NCBI GenBank assembly: GCA_900553905.1
Contig: USFL01000138.1
Span: 1 to 5,055 of the forward strand
Direction: 5' to 3'
Origin: an uncultured Eubacteriales bacterium
Lineage (GTDB): Bacteria > Bacillota > Clostridia > Christensenellales > Aristaeellaceae
Length of the DNA: 5,055 bases
Both the position numbers and the translations under genes were made by a program. A model generated the notes under the pieces. It ran no database searches and was not told the origin of the DNA. It saw only the letters and a program-made list of their open reading frames with translations. How positions within the stretch are numbered: position 1 is the stretch's first letter; each line of letters starts with the position of its first letter. Shown here in pieces: positions 1-5,055 of this stretch.

Positions 1-2
1 TG

Positions 3-620
3 CGCGCGCGCCTCTCTCCGGAGGACCCGCTGCTCTTTGCCGTGGGCGACGGCAATCACAGTCTGGCCGCCGCCAAGGCCTGCTGGGAGGAGATCAAGCG
101 CGGCCTGACGCCCCAGGAAACGGTCGTGCATCCCGCGCGCTTTGCCATGGTGGAGCTGGAGAACATCCATGACGACGCGCTGCGCATGGAACCCATCCAC
201 CGGGTGCTGTTCGGCTGCGACGGCGATGACCTGCTGGACGAAATCGCCGCCTTTGCCGCTGAAAAGGGCGCTGCCATCGCCGCGGGGCCCCAGGCGCAGG
301 AGATCACCGTCGTCTATGAGGGCAAGGAGGTCACCCTCGGCATCGAGGGCTCGCCCTATAAGCTGGCCGTGGGCACGCTGCAGGCCTTTCTGGATGGATG
401 GCTGCTCTCCCATCCCCAGGCACGGCTGGACTACATTCACGGCGAGGATACCGTTCGCACGCTGGTGGCGGGCGAAGGCGCCGTTGGCTTCCTGCTGCCC
501 ACGCCCGAAAGGGACCGGCTGTTTGACACCATTCGCACGGAGGGCGCGCTGCCCCGCAAGACCTTCTCTCTGGGCTCCGCCAACGAAAAGCGATACTATC
601 TGGAATGCCGACGGCTGTGA
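3..620 (+). CDS. DUF1015 family protein, C-terminal half (5' end outside window)
   Basis: The reading frame is open from the left edge (first full codon at 3) to a TGA at 618-620, giving 205 residues. Family members are usually about 400 residues, so roughly half is missing to the left. The motif GDGNHS followed by AAAKACWEEIK (residues 15-31 of the fragment) is the conserved DUF1015 signature. The stretch HPARFAMVELENIHDD and the C-terminal KTFSLGSANEKRYYLECR are also typical of the family. The protein looks soluble and cytoplasmic, with no membrane segment. Its biochemical function is not established. From memory, Clostridia often carry it beside serine biosynthesis genes (serA/serC), but no such gene is visible here. 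The GTG at 42 lies inside the conserved motif and is not a true start. It ends a transcription unit, because a strong terminator follows 13 bases later. Confidence 0.85.
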   Translation, partial: RARLSPEDPLLFAVGDGNHSLAAAKACWEEIKRGLTPQETVVHPARFAMVELENIHDDALRMEPIHRVLFGCDGDDLLDEIAAFAAEKGAAIAAGPQAQEITVVYEGKEVTLGIEGSPYKLAVGTLQAFLDGWLLSHPQARLDYIHGEDTVRTLVAGEGAVGFLLPTPERDRLFDTIRTEGALPRKTFSLGSANEKRYYLECRRL

Positions 621-633
621 CAGGCGCACAATC

Positions 634-663
634 AGGCCCGGTCCCTTGCGGCCGGGTCTTTTT
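634..663 (+). terminator. Intrinsic terminator of the DUF1015 gene
   Basis: An 8-bp stem (AGGCCCGG at 634-641 with CCGGGTCT at 652-659, one G-U pair) encloses a 10-base loop and runs directly into five T residues (659-663). It begins 13 bases after the DUF1015 stop codon. It isolates that gene from the secreted-protein operon downstream, which has its own promoter. Confidence 0.85.
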
Positions 664-704
664 GTGTGCCGTCATATCCCGCCGCATCTTCGCATATGCC
701 TCTG

Positions 705-728
705 AAAAAACAAGAAAAAGTCAAAAAA
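705..728 (+). promoter_or_regulatory. Phased A-tracts upstream of the promoter (UP-element-like)
   Basis: Three runs of five or six A residues (705-710, 715-719, 723-728) have centres about 8.5-9.5 bases apart, close to one helical turn. The last run ends four bases before the proposed -35 box. A-tracts in this position often bend DNA or contact the RNA polymerase alpha subunit. That role is inferred here. Confidence 0.45.
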
Positions 729-732
729 CGTA

Positions 733-761
733 TTGCCTGATATTGTAATTTGGAATAGAAT
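733..761 (+). promoter_or_regulatory. Sigma-A-type promoter for the two-gene secreted-protein operon
   Basis: The -35 box TTGCCT (733-738, four of six consensus bases) is separated by exactly 17 bases from the -10 box TAGAAT (756-761, five of six). The predicted transcription start is near 768, giving a leader of about 45 bases before the ATG at 813. The region is sharply AT-rich compared with the GC-rich flanks and lies just after the upstream terminator. Confidence 0.65.
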
Positions 762-767
762 TTATTG

Positions 768-783
768 AAATCATGTATGATTT
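768..783. promoter_or_regulatory. Operator-like dyad at the predicted transcription start
   Basis: Two perfect 7-base arms, AAATCAT (768-774) and ATGATTT (777-783), are separated by only two bases (GT). The gap is too short for a stable RNA hairpin, so a binding site for a dimeric DNA-binding protein is more likely. It starts seven bases after the -10 box, where a bound repressor would block initiation. The cognate regulator is unknown, and AT-rich DNA gives such dyads by chance more often. Confidence 0.4.
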
Positions 784-799
784 TATAGCGAATTTTTAT

Positions 800-804
800 G
801 GAGG
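800..804 (+). promoter_or_regulatory. Ribosome binding site fixing the DUF6273 gene start
   Basis: GGAGG at 800-804 lies eight bases before the ATG at 813. The in-frame upstream ATG at 798 overlaps this site, has no ribosome binding site of its own, and would add MEVSI before the charged start of the signal peptide. The ATG at 813 is therefore preferred. Confidence 0.85.
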
Positions 805-812
805 TTTCTATC

Positions 813-1514
813 ATGAAGAAAAAAGCGCTTCTTATCCTGTCCGCCTTGGTTCTGGCGCTTTGGCCTGCCTTGTCACACGCCGTGGAGCTGCGCGGCTATG
901 ATTCCGAGCTGGGTTACGAGTACGTGGCGCTGGGCCGTTGCCCCCAGGATGAGGACGGCGGCGTGCGGGATATCATCTGGCGCGTGCTGGAAGTGAAGGA
1001 CGGCGAGGCTTACCTGTACAGCGAATCCATTCTCTTCAACCACCGCGTGCACGAAGATGACGAGGAGTACGAGGATTTCGGCGGCCAATGGAACCTCACG
1101 GAGCTGTATCAGCTTTTGCACGAGGAAAAGCTGGAACAGTGGTTTACCGCGGAAGAACTGGAGCACCTTGTATTCAGCGATGAACTGGGCTACCTCTTTC
1201 TGGCCACCGGAGAGGATCTGAAAAACCGGGAGTACGGCTTCTCCAGCGATAAAGCCCGTCAGGGCTACGGCACTCCCTACGCGCTTGCCAACGGGCTCTT
1301 CCGCTATTCCAACGGTTCTTCCCCGTATTGGACGCGGTCGCAGTCCTCGACCAAAGCCTATGGCACCCGCTGCACCAAAGTGGATGGACGCTTGGGTTAT
1401 ATTCGCTGCGTGGTGATGAACGAAGGGGTGCGTCCCGCCGTTCGGCTGTCCCTGACAGGCCTGGAGCTGGCCGGCAGCGGCACGCTTGAGGATCCCTACC
1501 GCCTGACGAGGTGA
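813..1514 (+). CDS. Secreted DUF6273-type domain protein
   Basis: The 233-residue product starts with a signal peptide: MKKK, then a hydrophobic core, then a likely cleavage after SHA (residues 21-23). There is no lipobox. The mature part resembles DUF6273 proteins of gut Firmicutes. It has a YVALGRCPQ...IIWRVLEVKDG opening (residues 37-64), a central helical stretch around 92-120, and a YWTRSQSS...GVRPAVRLSL core (172-214). It ends in GSGTLEDPY (221-229), a common closing motif of these proteins. An acidic patch at 80-88 (EDDEEYEDF) is distinctive. The family has no established activity. A surface recognition or structural role is inferred from export only. It is first in an operon with its own promoter and dyad, seven bases before the PIG-L/NAGPA gene. 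The call rests on remembered family patterns; export is surer than the domain name. Confidence 0.75.
   Translation: MKKKALLILSALVLALWPALSHAVELRGYDSELGYEYVALGRCPQDEDGGVRDIIWRVLEVKDGEAYLYSESILFNHRVHEDDEEYEDFGGQWNLTELYQLLHEEKLEQWFTAEELEHLVFSDELGYLFLATGEDLKNREYGFSSDKARQGYGTPYALANGLFRYSNGSSPYWTRSQSSTKAYGTRCTKVDGRLGYIRCVVMNEGVRPAVRLSLTGLELAGSGTLEDPYRLTR
1508..1514 (+). promoter_or_regulatory. Ribosome binding site overlapping the upstream stop codon
   Basis: GAGGTGA at 1508-1514 matches the anti-Shine-Dalgarno complement well and includes the TGA stop (1512-1514) of the DUF6273 gene. It lies seven bases before the ATG at 1522. Ribosomes ending the first gene would stand on the initiation site of the second, which favours coupled translation at a fixed ratio. 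Confidence 0.75.
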
Positions 1515-1521
1515 GCTCCCC

Positions 1522-3663
1522 ATGAAAAAACTGTTTTTGTGTCTGCTGCTTCTGGGAGCGTTGCTGCTGCTTCCCGCCATAAGCGGCGCGGCCTCCCAGG
1601 CGCAGGACATCACCGCAGCCTGTGAGATCCGAACCTCCGGCGGCAACGACGTCGCGCGTCTGTATGACCGCCAATATACCACCCGTTGGACCGGACGCGA
1701 GCGCCGGGAAACCTGGATTGAATGTACCACCGACGAAGCCACGCCCGCCGGCTGCCTCTATGTGTGCTTCGCCGTCATGCCCGATGAGTGGCGCGTGGAA
1801 ACGCAGGTGGACGATGAATGGGTTCCGCTGGTTTCCGGCGGAACCGACTATATGCACACCTGCGTGGAGCTGGGCGGCGTAACGCACTTTCGACTGTGGG
1901 CACGCTTTGACAAGGCGCAGTCCCTGATCATCAACGAGCTGTTCGTGCTGGGGGAGGGAGACTTGCCTTCCTGGGTGCAGGTGTGGGAGCCGGCGCCGGA
2001 GAAGGCCGATCTGTTGGTGCTGGCCGCCCATCCCGATGACGAGCTGATCTATTTCGGCGGCCTGCTCCCCACCTATGCCACGGAGCAGGGCAAAAAGACC
2101 GTGGTGGTCTACATGACCGATTCCAACACCACCCGCATGAGCGAGCTGCTCAACGGCCTGTGGGAGGTGGGCGTGCACAGCTATCCGGTGATCGGTCCCT
2201 TCTATGACGGCTACTCCTACTCTCTGGAGGAGGGCTACAGGAAATGGCCCAAAGCCCAGGCGCGCGCCTTTGTCATGGAGCAGATCCGCCGCTACCGGCC
2301 CGACGTGGTCGTCAGCCACGATGTAAACGGCGAGTATGGCCACGGCGCGCACCGCGTGTGTGCCGATGTCGCGCTGTATTGCGTGCAGAACTGCATGCGG
2401 CTGGATGTGGAAAGCGAATCCGCCGCGGAGTATGGCCTGTGGACCGTGCAGAAGCTTTACCTGCATCTTTACGGAGACGACCCGCTGGAGCTGGACTGGA
2501 ACGTGCCGCTCTCCTCGCTCGGCGGGCGTACAGGCCTGCAGGCGGCGCAGGATGCCTATGCGCTGCATGTGACGCAGCAGAATACCAATTATGTCGTAAC
2601 CGACGAGGGGCCGTACAGCTGCGCGCTCTTCGGGCTGGCCTACACCACCGTGGGCAAGGATGTTGCGCGCAACGACCTGTTTGAAAACGTCGTTCCCGGC
2701 GGCGTCAACCCCTCGGCCTACGCCACCCCTGCCCCCGAGCATATCGATTTTGCCCGGCCGGAGGTTACCTGTGAATGGCCGGCTTCTCTGGCCTGCGAGC
2801 GCGACGCGCTGGGCTATCCCGTTGAGGGCGAGCAGGTGCTCTGGGACGAGGAGGCGGGGCTCTGGTTCTACGCTTCCCCCTCGCTGGTGGTGCGCATAGA
2901 CCGATTTTTCGATCAGGAGGGGCCCATCACCTGGTATGAAGCCGAAGTATTTGCCGACACGTCGGTCAATCGTTTCGGTTCCGTGCTCTTTGACCCCTCC
3001 GATCCCGAGCGCCAGCACGTGCAGCCCGCGCGCATCGCCACGGAAAATCAGGTGGTTTTCGGCATGAACACGGACTACTACACCTACCGCACCGGGAGAG
3101 GCCTCACGGTGGGCATCATCATCCGGGGCGGAGAGGTGCTTTATGACGACGCCCCCAAAACCCTGCGCGATAAATTTCCCAATCTCGACACCCTGGCCAT
3201 GTTCTCCAACGGCGACTGGGACGTGTTTGACTTCAACGCCCATATCGCCGAAGACTATCTCAGGATGGGCGCGGTGGACGTCTTTTCCTTCGGTCCATGG
3301 CTGTTCCGCGGCGAGGAGATCAACCCCTATGTGGTCCAGTCCGCACGGGGCGTGTACAATGAACCGCGCTGCGCCGTAGGCATGTACGAAAACGGCCATT
3401 ATGTGGCCGTAGTGGTGGAAGGACGTATGGGCAAGGAAAGCGTCGGCATAAGCCTTCCGGACCTGTGCGAGCTGATGCGCCAAACCGGCTGCACGCTTGC
3501 CATCAACCTCGACGGCGGGCAGACGGCCGCCTTCACCTTCATGGGCCAGCGCATCACGCGCGTAGGTACCTACAGCGGCGGACGTACCTACCCGCGCACC
3601 ACCACCGAGATCATCGGCATCGGCCGCTCCGATCTGATCGATCCCACCGCCGAAACCGAATAA
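1522..3663 (+). CDS. Secreted multidomain enzyme: discoidin-like domain, PIG-L deacetylase, NAGPA phosphodiester glycosidase
   Basis: The 713-residue product begins with a signal peptide (likely cleavage near residue 23, SGA). Residues 28-145 resemble a discoidin/F5-8C beta-sandwich (LYDRQYTTRW, then FRLWARFDK). Residues 163-380 are a PIG-L (LmbE-like) zinc deacetylase. AHPDDE (169-174) supplies the expected zinc ligands His170 and Asp173 and catalytic Asp172. HDVNGEYGHGAH (266-277) supplies His274 and zinc ligand His277, by analogy with MshB. Residues 440-702 form an NAGPA (DUF2233) domain: a lead-in beta region (WFYASPSLVVRIDRF), GMNTDYYTYR (514-523), EPRCAVGMYENG (614-625) and NLDGGQTAAF (662-671). 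PIG-L enzymes remove N-acetyl groups from GlcNAc-type sugars, and NAGPA enzymes cleave sugar-phosphodiester bonds. Action on an extracellular phosphoglycan is inferred; the substrate is unknown. Both catalytic domains keep their main motifs, so it is probably active. Confidence 0.9.
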   Translation: MKKLFLCLLLLGALLLLPAISGAASQAQDITAACEIRTSGGNDVARLYDRQYTTRWTGRERRETWIECTTDEATPAGCLYVCFAVMPDEWRVETQVDDEWVPLVSGGTDYMHTCVELGGVTHFRLWARFDKAQSLIINELFVLGEGDLPSWVQVWEPAPEKADLLVLAAHPDDELIYFGGLLPTYATEQGKKTVVVYMTDSNTTRMSELLNGLWEVGVHSYPVIGPFYDGYSYSLEEGYRKWPKAQARAFVMEQIRRYRPDVVVSHDVNGEYGHGAHRVCADVALYCVQNCMRLDVESESAAEYGLWTVQKLYLHLYGDDPLELDWNVPLSSLGGRTGLQAAQDAYALHVTQQNTNYVVTDEGPYSCALFGLAYTTVGKDVARNDLFENVVPGGVNPSAYATPAPEHIDFARPEVTCEWPASLACERDALGYPVEGEQVLWDEEAGLWFYASPSLVVRIDRFFDQEGPITWYEAEVFADTSVNRFGSVLFDPSDPERQHVQPARIATENQVVFGMNTDYYTYRTGRGLTVGIIIRGGEVLYDDAPKTLRDKFPNLDTLAMFSNGDWDVFDFNAHIAEDYLRMGAVDVFSFGPWLFRGEEINPYVVQSARGVYNEPRCAVGMYENGHYVAVVVEGRMGKESVGISLPDLCELMRQTGCTLAINLDGGQTAAFTFMGQRITRVGTYSGGRTYPRTTTEIIGIGRSDLIDPTAETE

Positions 3664-3668
3664 ACCGC

Positions 3669-3714
3669 GCCGCGCGAACCGTTCCACAGAAAGACGCCAG
3701 TCGCGCGGCTTTTT
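3669..3714 (+). terminator. First terminator after the secreted-enzyme gene
   Basis: A perfect 8-bp GC-only stem (GCCGCGCG at 3669-3676 with CGCGCGGC at 3702-3709) is followed at once by five T residues (3710-3714). It starts six bases after the TAA at 3661-3663. The loop is long (25 bases) and contains the left arm of the next stem-loop, so the two structures compete. Confidence 0.65.
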
Positions 3715-3742
3715 CATGCCACACGACCGGCGTCTTTCTTTT
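3688..3742. terminator. Bidirectional terminator between convergent genes
   Basis: A perfect 11-bp inverted repeat (AGAAAGACGCC at 3688-3698 with GGCGTCTTTCT at 3729-3739) continues past one A-C mismatch into four more pairs (GTCG 3700-3703, CGAC 3724-3727). On the plus strand the GC core is followed by TTTCTTTT. On the minus strand it is followed by TTTCT, so it can serve the convergent permease gene, which stops at 3752. Confidence 0.7.
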
Positions 3743-3751
3743 CCCATTTTC

Positions 3752-4603
3752 TCACGCCGCGCGTCGGCGCTTTCTGCGCTCCATCAGCACCACAGCCACC
3801 ATCATCACCACCGTGACCACATAGGGCGCCATGGCGGTCAGGTCGCTGGGCATGTACTTTTGCATGCGCAGGCCCAGCGCCTCGATGAACCCGAACAGCA
3901 GCGCCGCCAGAAACACCTTCGGCGGATTGCCGCGTCCGAAAATGACGCAGGCGAACGCCACATATCCGCGCGAGGCGCTCATATTCTCCGAGAACATCGT
4001 CAGATAACCCAGCGACAGGTGCGCGCCCGCCAGCGCGCTAAGCAGCCCGCACAGCACGCTGGCCAGGCATTTCATGCGTTCGGGGCTCCTGCCCGCAGCG
4101 GTCAGCGCGTCGGGGTATTCGCCCGACGCCCGCAGGTGGAAGCCCATGGGCGTCTTGTAGATAAACGCCCAGCAAACGGGCACCAGCAACCAGCTGACAT
4201 AGACCAGCAGCGTGTTGCCGCTGAGCAGGGGACCGATCACGGGGATATCCTTGATCAGCGGAATCTCGATCGTGGGCAGGGGCACGATCGCGGGGTCGGA
4301 AAACGAGCCCTTCACGTCAAAGATGTTGCGCAGAAGGAACACCGTCAGCCCGCCCGCGAAGATGTTCAGCGCCACGCCGATGATAAATTCATCGCTTTTG
4401 AACTTGATGACGAATACATAGTAGAACAGGCCCAGCAGCAGCCCCACCAGCAGCGCGCACGCGACGCCCGCGACCCAGCTGCCCGCGAAGTAGCTGCCCA
4501 GCACCGCGAAGAATGCGCCGGTCAGCATCATGCCCTCGATGCCGATGTTGGTGATGTTCACATGCTGGGTCATCAGGCAGCCCAGTGCCGCCAGCCGCCT
4601 CAT
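3752..4603 (-). CDS. ABC transporter permease (BPD_transp_2; BmpA/YufQ-type), N-terminally shortened
   Basis: The 283-residue polytopic membrane protein belongs to the permease family used with BmpA/nucleoside or simple-sugar binding proteins. Signatures include NITNIGIEGMMLTGAF (16-31), SDEFIIGVALNIFAGG (70-85), GFHLRASGEYPDALTAAG (154-171) and YVAFACVIFGRG (214-225). It ends in a basic tail (ERRKRRRAA). Typical relatives run about 300-320 residues and place 20-25 residues, half of the first membrane helix, before the AALG that here lies at positions 5-8. Those residues are missing, and no homologous sequence precedes the ATG in frame. The start at 4603 is nevertheless supported by GGAGG seven bases upstream, and the ATG overlaps the Nudix stop (ATGA). 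No ATPase, partner permease or binding protein is visible. The protein may be a truncated remnant, or the gene may have been cut at a junction. Confidence 0.85.
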   Translation of the reverse strand: MRRLAALGCLMTQHVNITNIGIEGMMLTGAFFAVLGSYFAGSWVAGVACALLVGLLLGLFYYVFVIKFKSDEFIIGVALNIFAGGLTVFLLRNIFDVKGSFSDPAIVPLPTIEIPLIKDIPVIGPLLSGNTLLVYVSWLLVPVCWAFIYKTPMGFHLRASGEYPDALTAAGRSPERMKCLASVLCGLLSALAGAHLSLGYLTMFSENMSASRGYVAFACVIFGRGNPPKVFLAALLFGFIEALGLRMQKYMPSDLTAMAPYVVTVVMMVAVVLMERRKRRRAA

Positions 4604-5055
4604 GCCTCTGCCTCCGGCAGGATCTGCCGCCCATCCAGCACCGCCTGGACCAGATGGTCCCCCTCATACCGCAGTTTGAGCGAGAAGAAGGGACAGTCGG
4701 TCTCCAGCAGCCGCAGGAAGATGCGGTCCCCCTCCCAGAGGGTCAGTTCCATCAGGCGTCCCCGGTGAATCCACTCCAGATCCCCCTCATCGCAGTCCTT
4801 GATCTCCCCGGAGAAGTCCTCCGAGTCAAAAAGGTGCATATACTCGGTGCCGTACTCGTCCGATACAAAGGTGACAATCCCCCGGTACCGCCAGCTGTGC
4901 AGGGTGAGTCCGGTCTCCTCCAGCACCTCCCGGCAGAGGCAGTCCTCGGGGCTCTCCCCGGCTTCGAACTTGCCGCCGATGCCGATCCATTTATCCTTGT
5001 TGAGGTCGCCCTCCTTCTTCACCCGGTGGAGCATGAGGTATTCCTCGCCCCGCTT
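4600..5055 (-). CDS. Nudix hydrolase, 8-oxo-dGTP diphosphatase-like (5' end outside window)
   Basis: The frame is open from the right edge to a TGA at 4602-4600, giving 151 visible residues. The perfect Nudix box spans fragment residues 28-50: Gly28, Glu34, Arg42-Glu43, Glu46-Glu47 and Gly49. It sits after KDKWIGIGGKF, as in MutT-like enzymes that hydrolyse oxidised or non-canonical nucleoside triphosphates. The later WEGDRIFLRLLE and PFFSLKLRYEGD segments match the Clostridia 8-oxo-dGTP diphosphatase type. Only about 10-15 N-terminal residues should be missing (KRGEEYLMLHR is already the first strand), so the ATG at 5034 is unlikely to be the true start. The role is cytoplasmic pool sanitation; exact substrate unproven. 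It overlaps the permease by four bases. Codon use differs from the rest of the window: by hand count 9 of 11 Arg codons are CGG, and GGG is the commonest Gly codon. Confidence 0.88.
   Translation of the reverse strand, partial: KRGEEYLMLHRVKKEGDLNKDKWIGIGGKFEAGESPEDCLCREVLEETGLTLHSWRYRGIVTFVSDEYGTEYMHLFDSEDFSGEIKDCDEGDLEWIHRGRLMELTLWEGDRIFLRLLETDCPFFSLKLRYEGDHLVQAVLDGRQILPEAEA
4611..4615 (-). promoter_or_regulatory. Ribosome binding site for the shortened permease, inside the Nudix gene
   Basis: On the minus strand GGAGG (plus-strand CCTCC, 4611-4615) sits seven bases before the ATG at 4603-4601, within the last Nudix codons. It partly overlaps a small CTGCC-GGA-GGCAG hairpin (4608-4620). 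The site makes translation from 4603 plausible even though the protein looks N-terminally short. It may be a chance product of the PEAEA codons. Confidence 0.6.

Noticed and set aside
692..699. Short palindrome GCATATGC between the terminator and the A-tracts
   Set aside because: Eight bases is too short to be meaningful alone, and it is too far upstream of the promoter to support a specific role.
798..812. An upstream in-frame ATG at 798 for the DUF6273 gene
   Set aside because: It overlaps the GGAGG that serves the ATG at 813 and has no binding site of its own. The signal peptide starts properly at 813.
1522..1590. Possible lipoprotein signal in the PIG-L/NAGPA protein because of Cys7
   Set aside because: LFLC does not fit a lipobox and lies too close to the N-terminus, inside the hydrophobic core. 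A normal signal peptide with cleavage near SGA fits better.
873..1742. A 289-codon minus-strand frame across the DUF6273 gene
   Set aside because: It has no domain and no ribosome binding site, and it runs antisense to a gene with promoter, signal peptide and family motifs.
3562..3596. A perfect 12-base palindrome (GTAGGTACCTAC) with a nearby repeat of GTACCTAC
   Set aside because: It lies inside conserved coding sequence of the NAGPA domain (VGTYSGGRTYP), and the repeat reflects the repeated G/R-T-Y residues. There is no sign of a mobile-element or regulatory context.
1174..3747. An 857-codon open frame on the minus strand opposite the PIG-L/NAGPA gene
   Set aside because: It is rich in His, Gly, Ala and Arg with no recognisable domain or sensible start. 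It follows from the GC-rich third positions of the plus-strand gene, which has clear catalytic motifs and a signal peptide.
3716..4768. A 350-codon plus-strand frame with a His-rich start (HQHHSHHHHH) that could suggest a metal-binding protein
   Set aside because: The His run is the reverse complement of Val/Met codons in the last membrane helix of the minus-strand permease. The frame crosses the terminator, the permease and part of the Nudix gene.

Overview
This window looks like chromosomal DNA of a high-GC Clostridia-type Bacillota (Firmicutes). The supporting signs are DUF1015 and DUF6273 proteins, a secreted PIG-L deacetylase joined to an NAGPA-type phosphodiester glycosidase, strong GGAGG ribosome binding sites, and a BmpA/YufQ-class ABC permease. 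By eye the coding DNA is about 60% GC with heavy GC3, and only the promoter region is AT-rich. I cannot name the genus. I see no phage, IS, CRISPR or RNA genes.

Layout. (1) Positions 3-620 (+) hold the C-terminal half of a DUF1015 protein entering from the left edge, closed by a clear intrinsic terminator (634-663). (2) Positions 664-812 are an AT-rich intergenic region with three near-helically spaced A-tracts, a good sigma-A-type promoter (733-761) and a 16-bp dyad at the predicted transcription start. (3) This promoter reads a two-gene unit of exported proteins: a DUF6273-type protein (813-1514), then seven bases later a 713-residue multidomain enzyme (1522-3663). The enzyme has a signal peptide, a discoidin-like beta-sandwich, a PIG-L deacetylase domain and an NAGPA domain. 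Its ribosome binding site lies across the stop codon of the first gene, so the two are probably translationally coupled. (4) Positions 3664-3751 hold two interleaved stem-loops forming a terminator between convergent units. (5) On the minus strand, a Nudix hydrolase (5' end beyond the right edge) overlaps by four bases an ABC permease that lacks the usual first ~20-25 residues.

How the genes may work together. The two-gene secreted unit is the most interesting part. Its second product joins two activities that both act on N-acetylhexosamine-type sugars: N-deacetylation and cleavage of a sugar-phosphodiester. This suggests (inference) an extracytoplasmic enzyme that edits a cell-surface or environmental phosphoglycan. 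The DUF6273 protein would be a non-catalytic or unknown partner.

The Nudix-permease pair does not look like a natural functional unit. The permease normally sits with an ATPase, a second permease and a BmpA-like binding protein. Here its N-terminus is cut exactly at the Nudix stop codon, and the codon choice of the two genes differs. A deletion/recombination junction or an assembly join near position 4600 should be considered.
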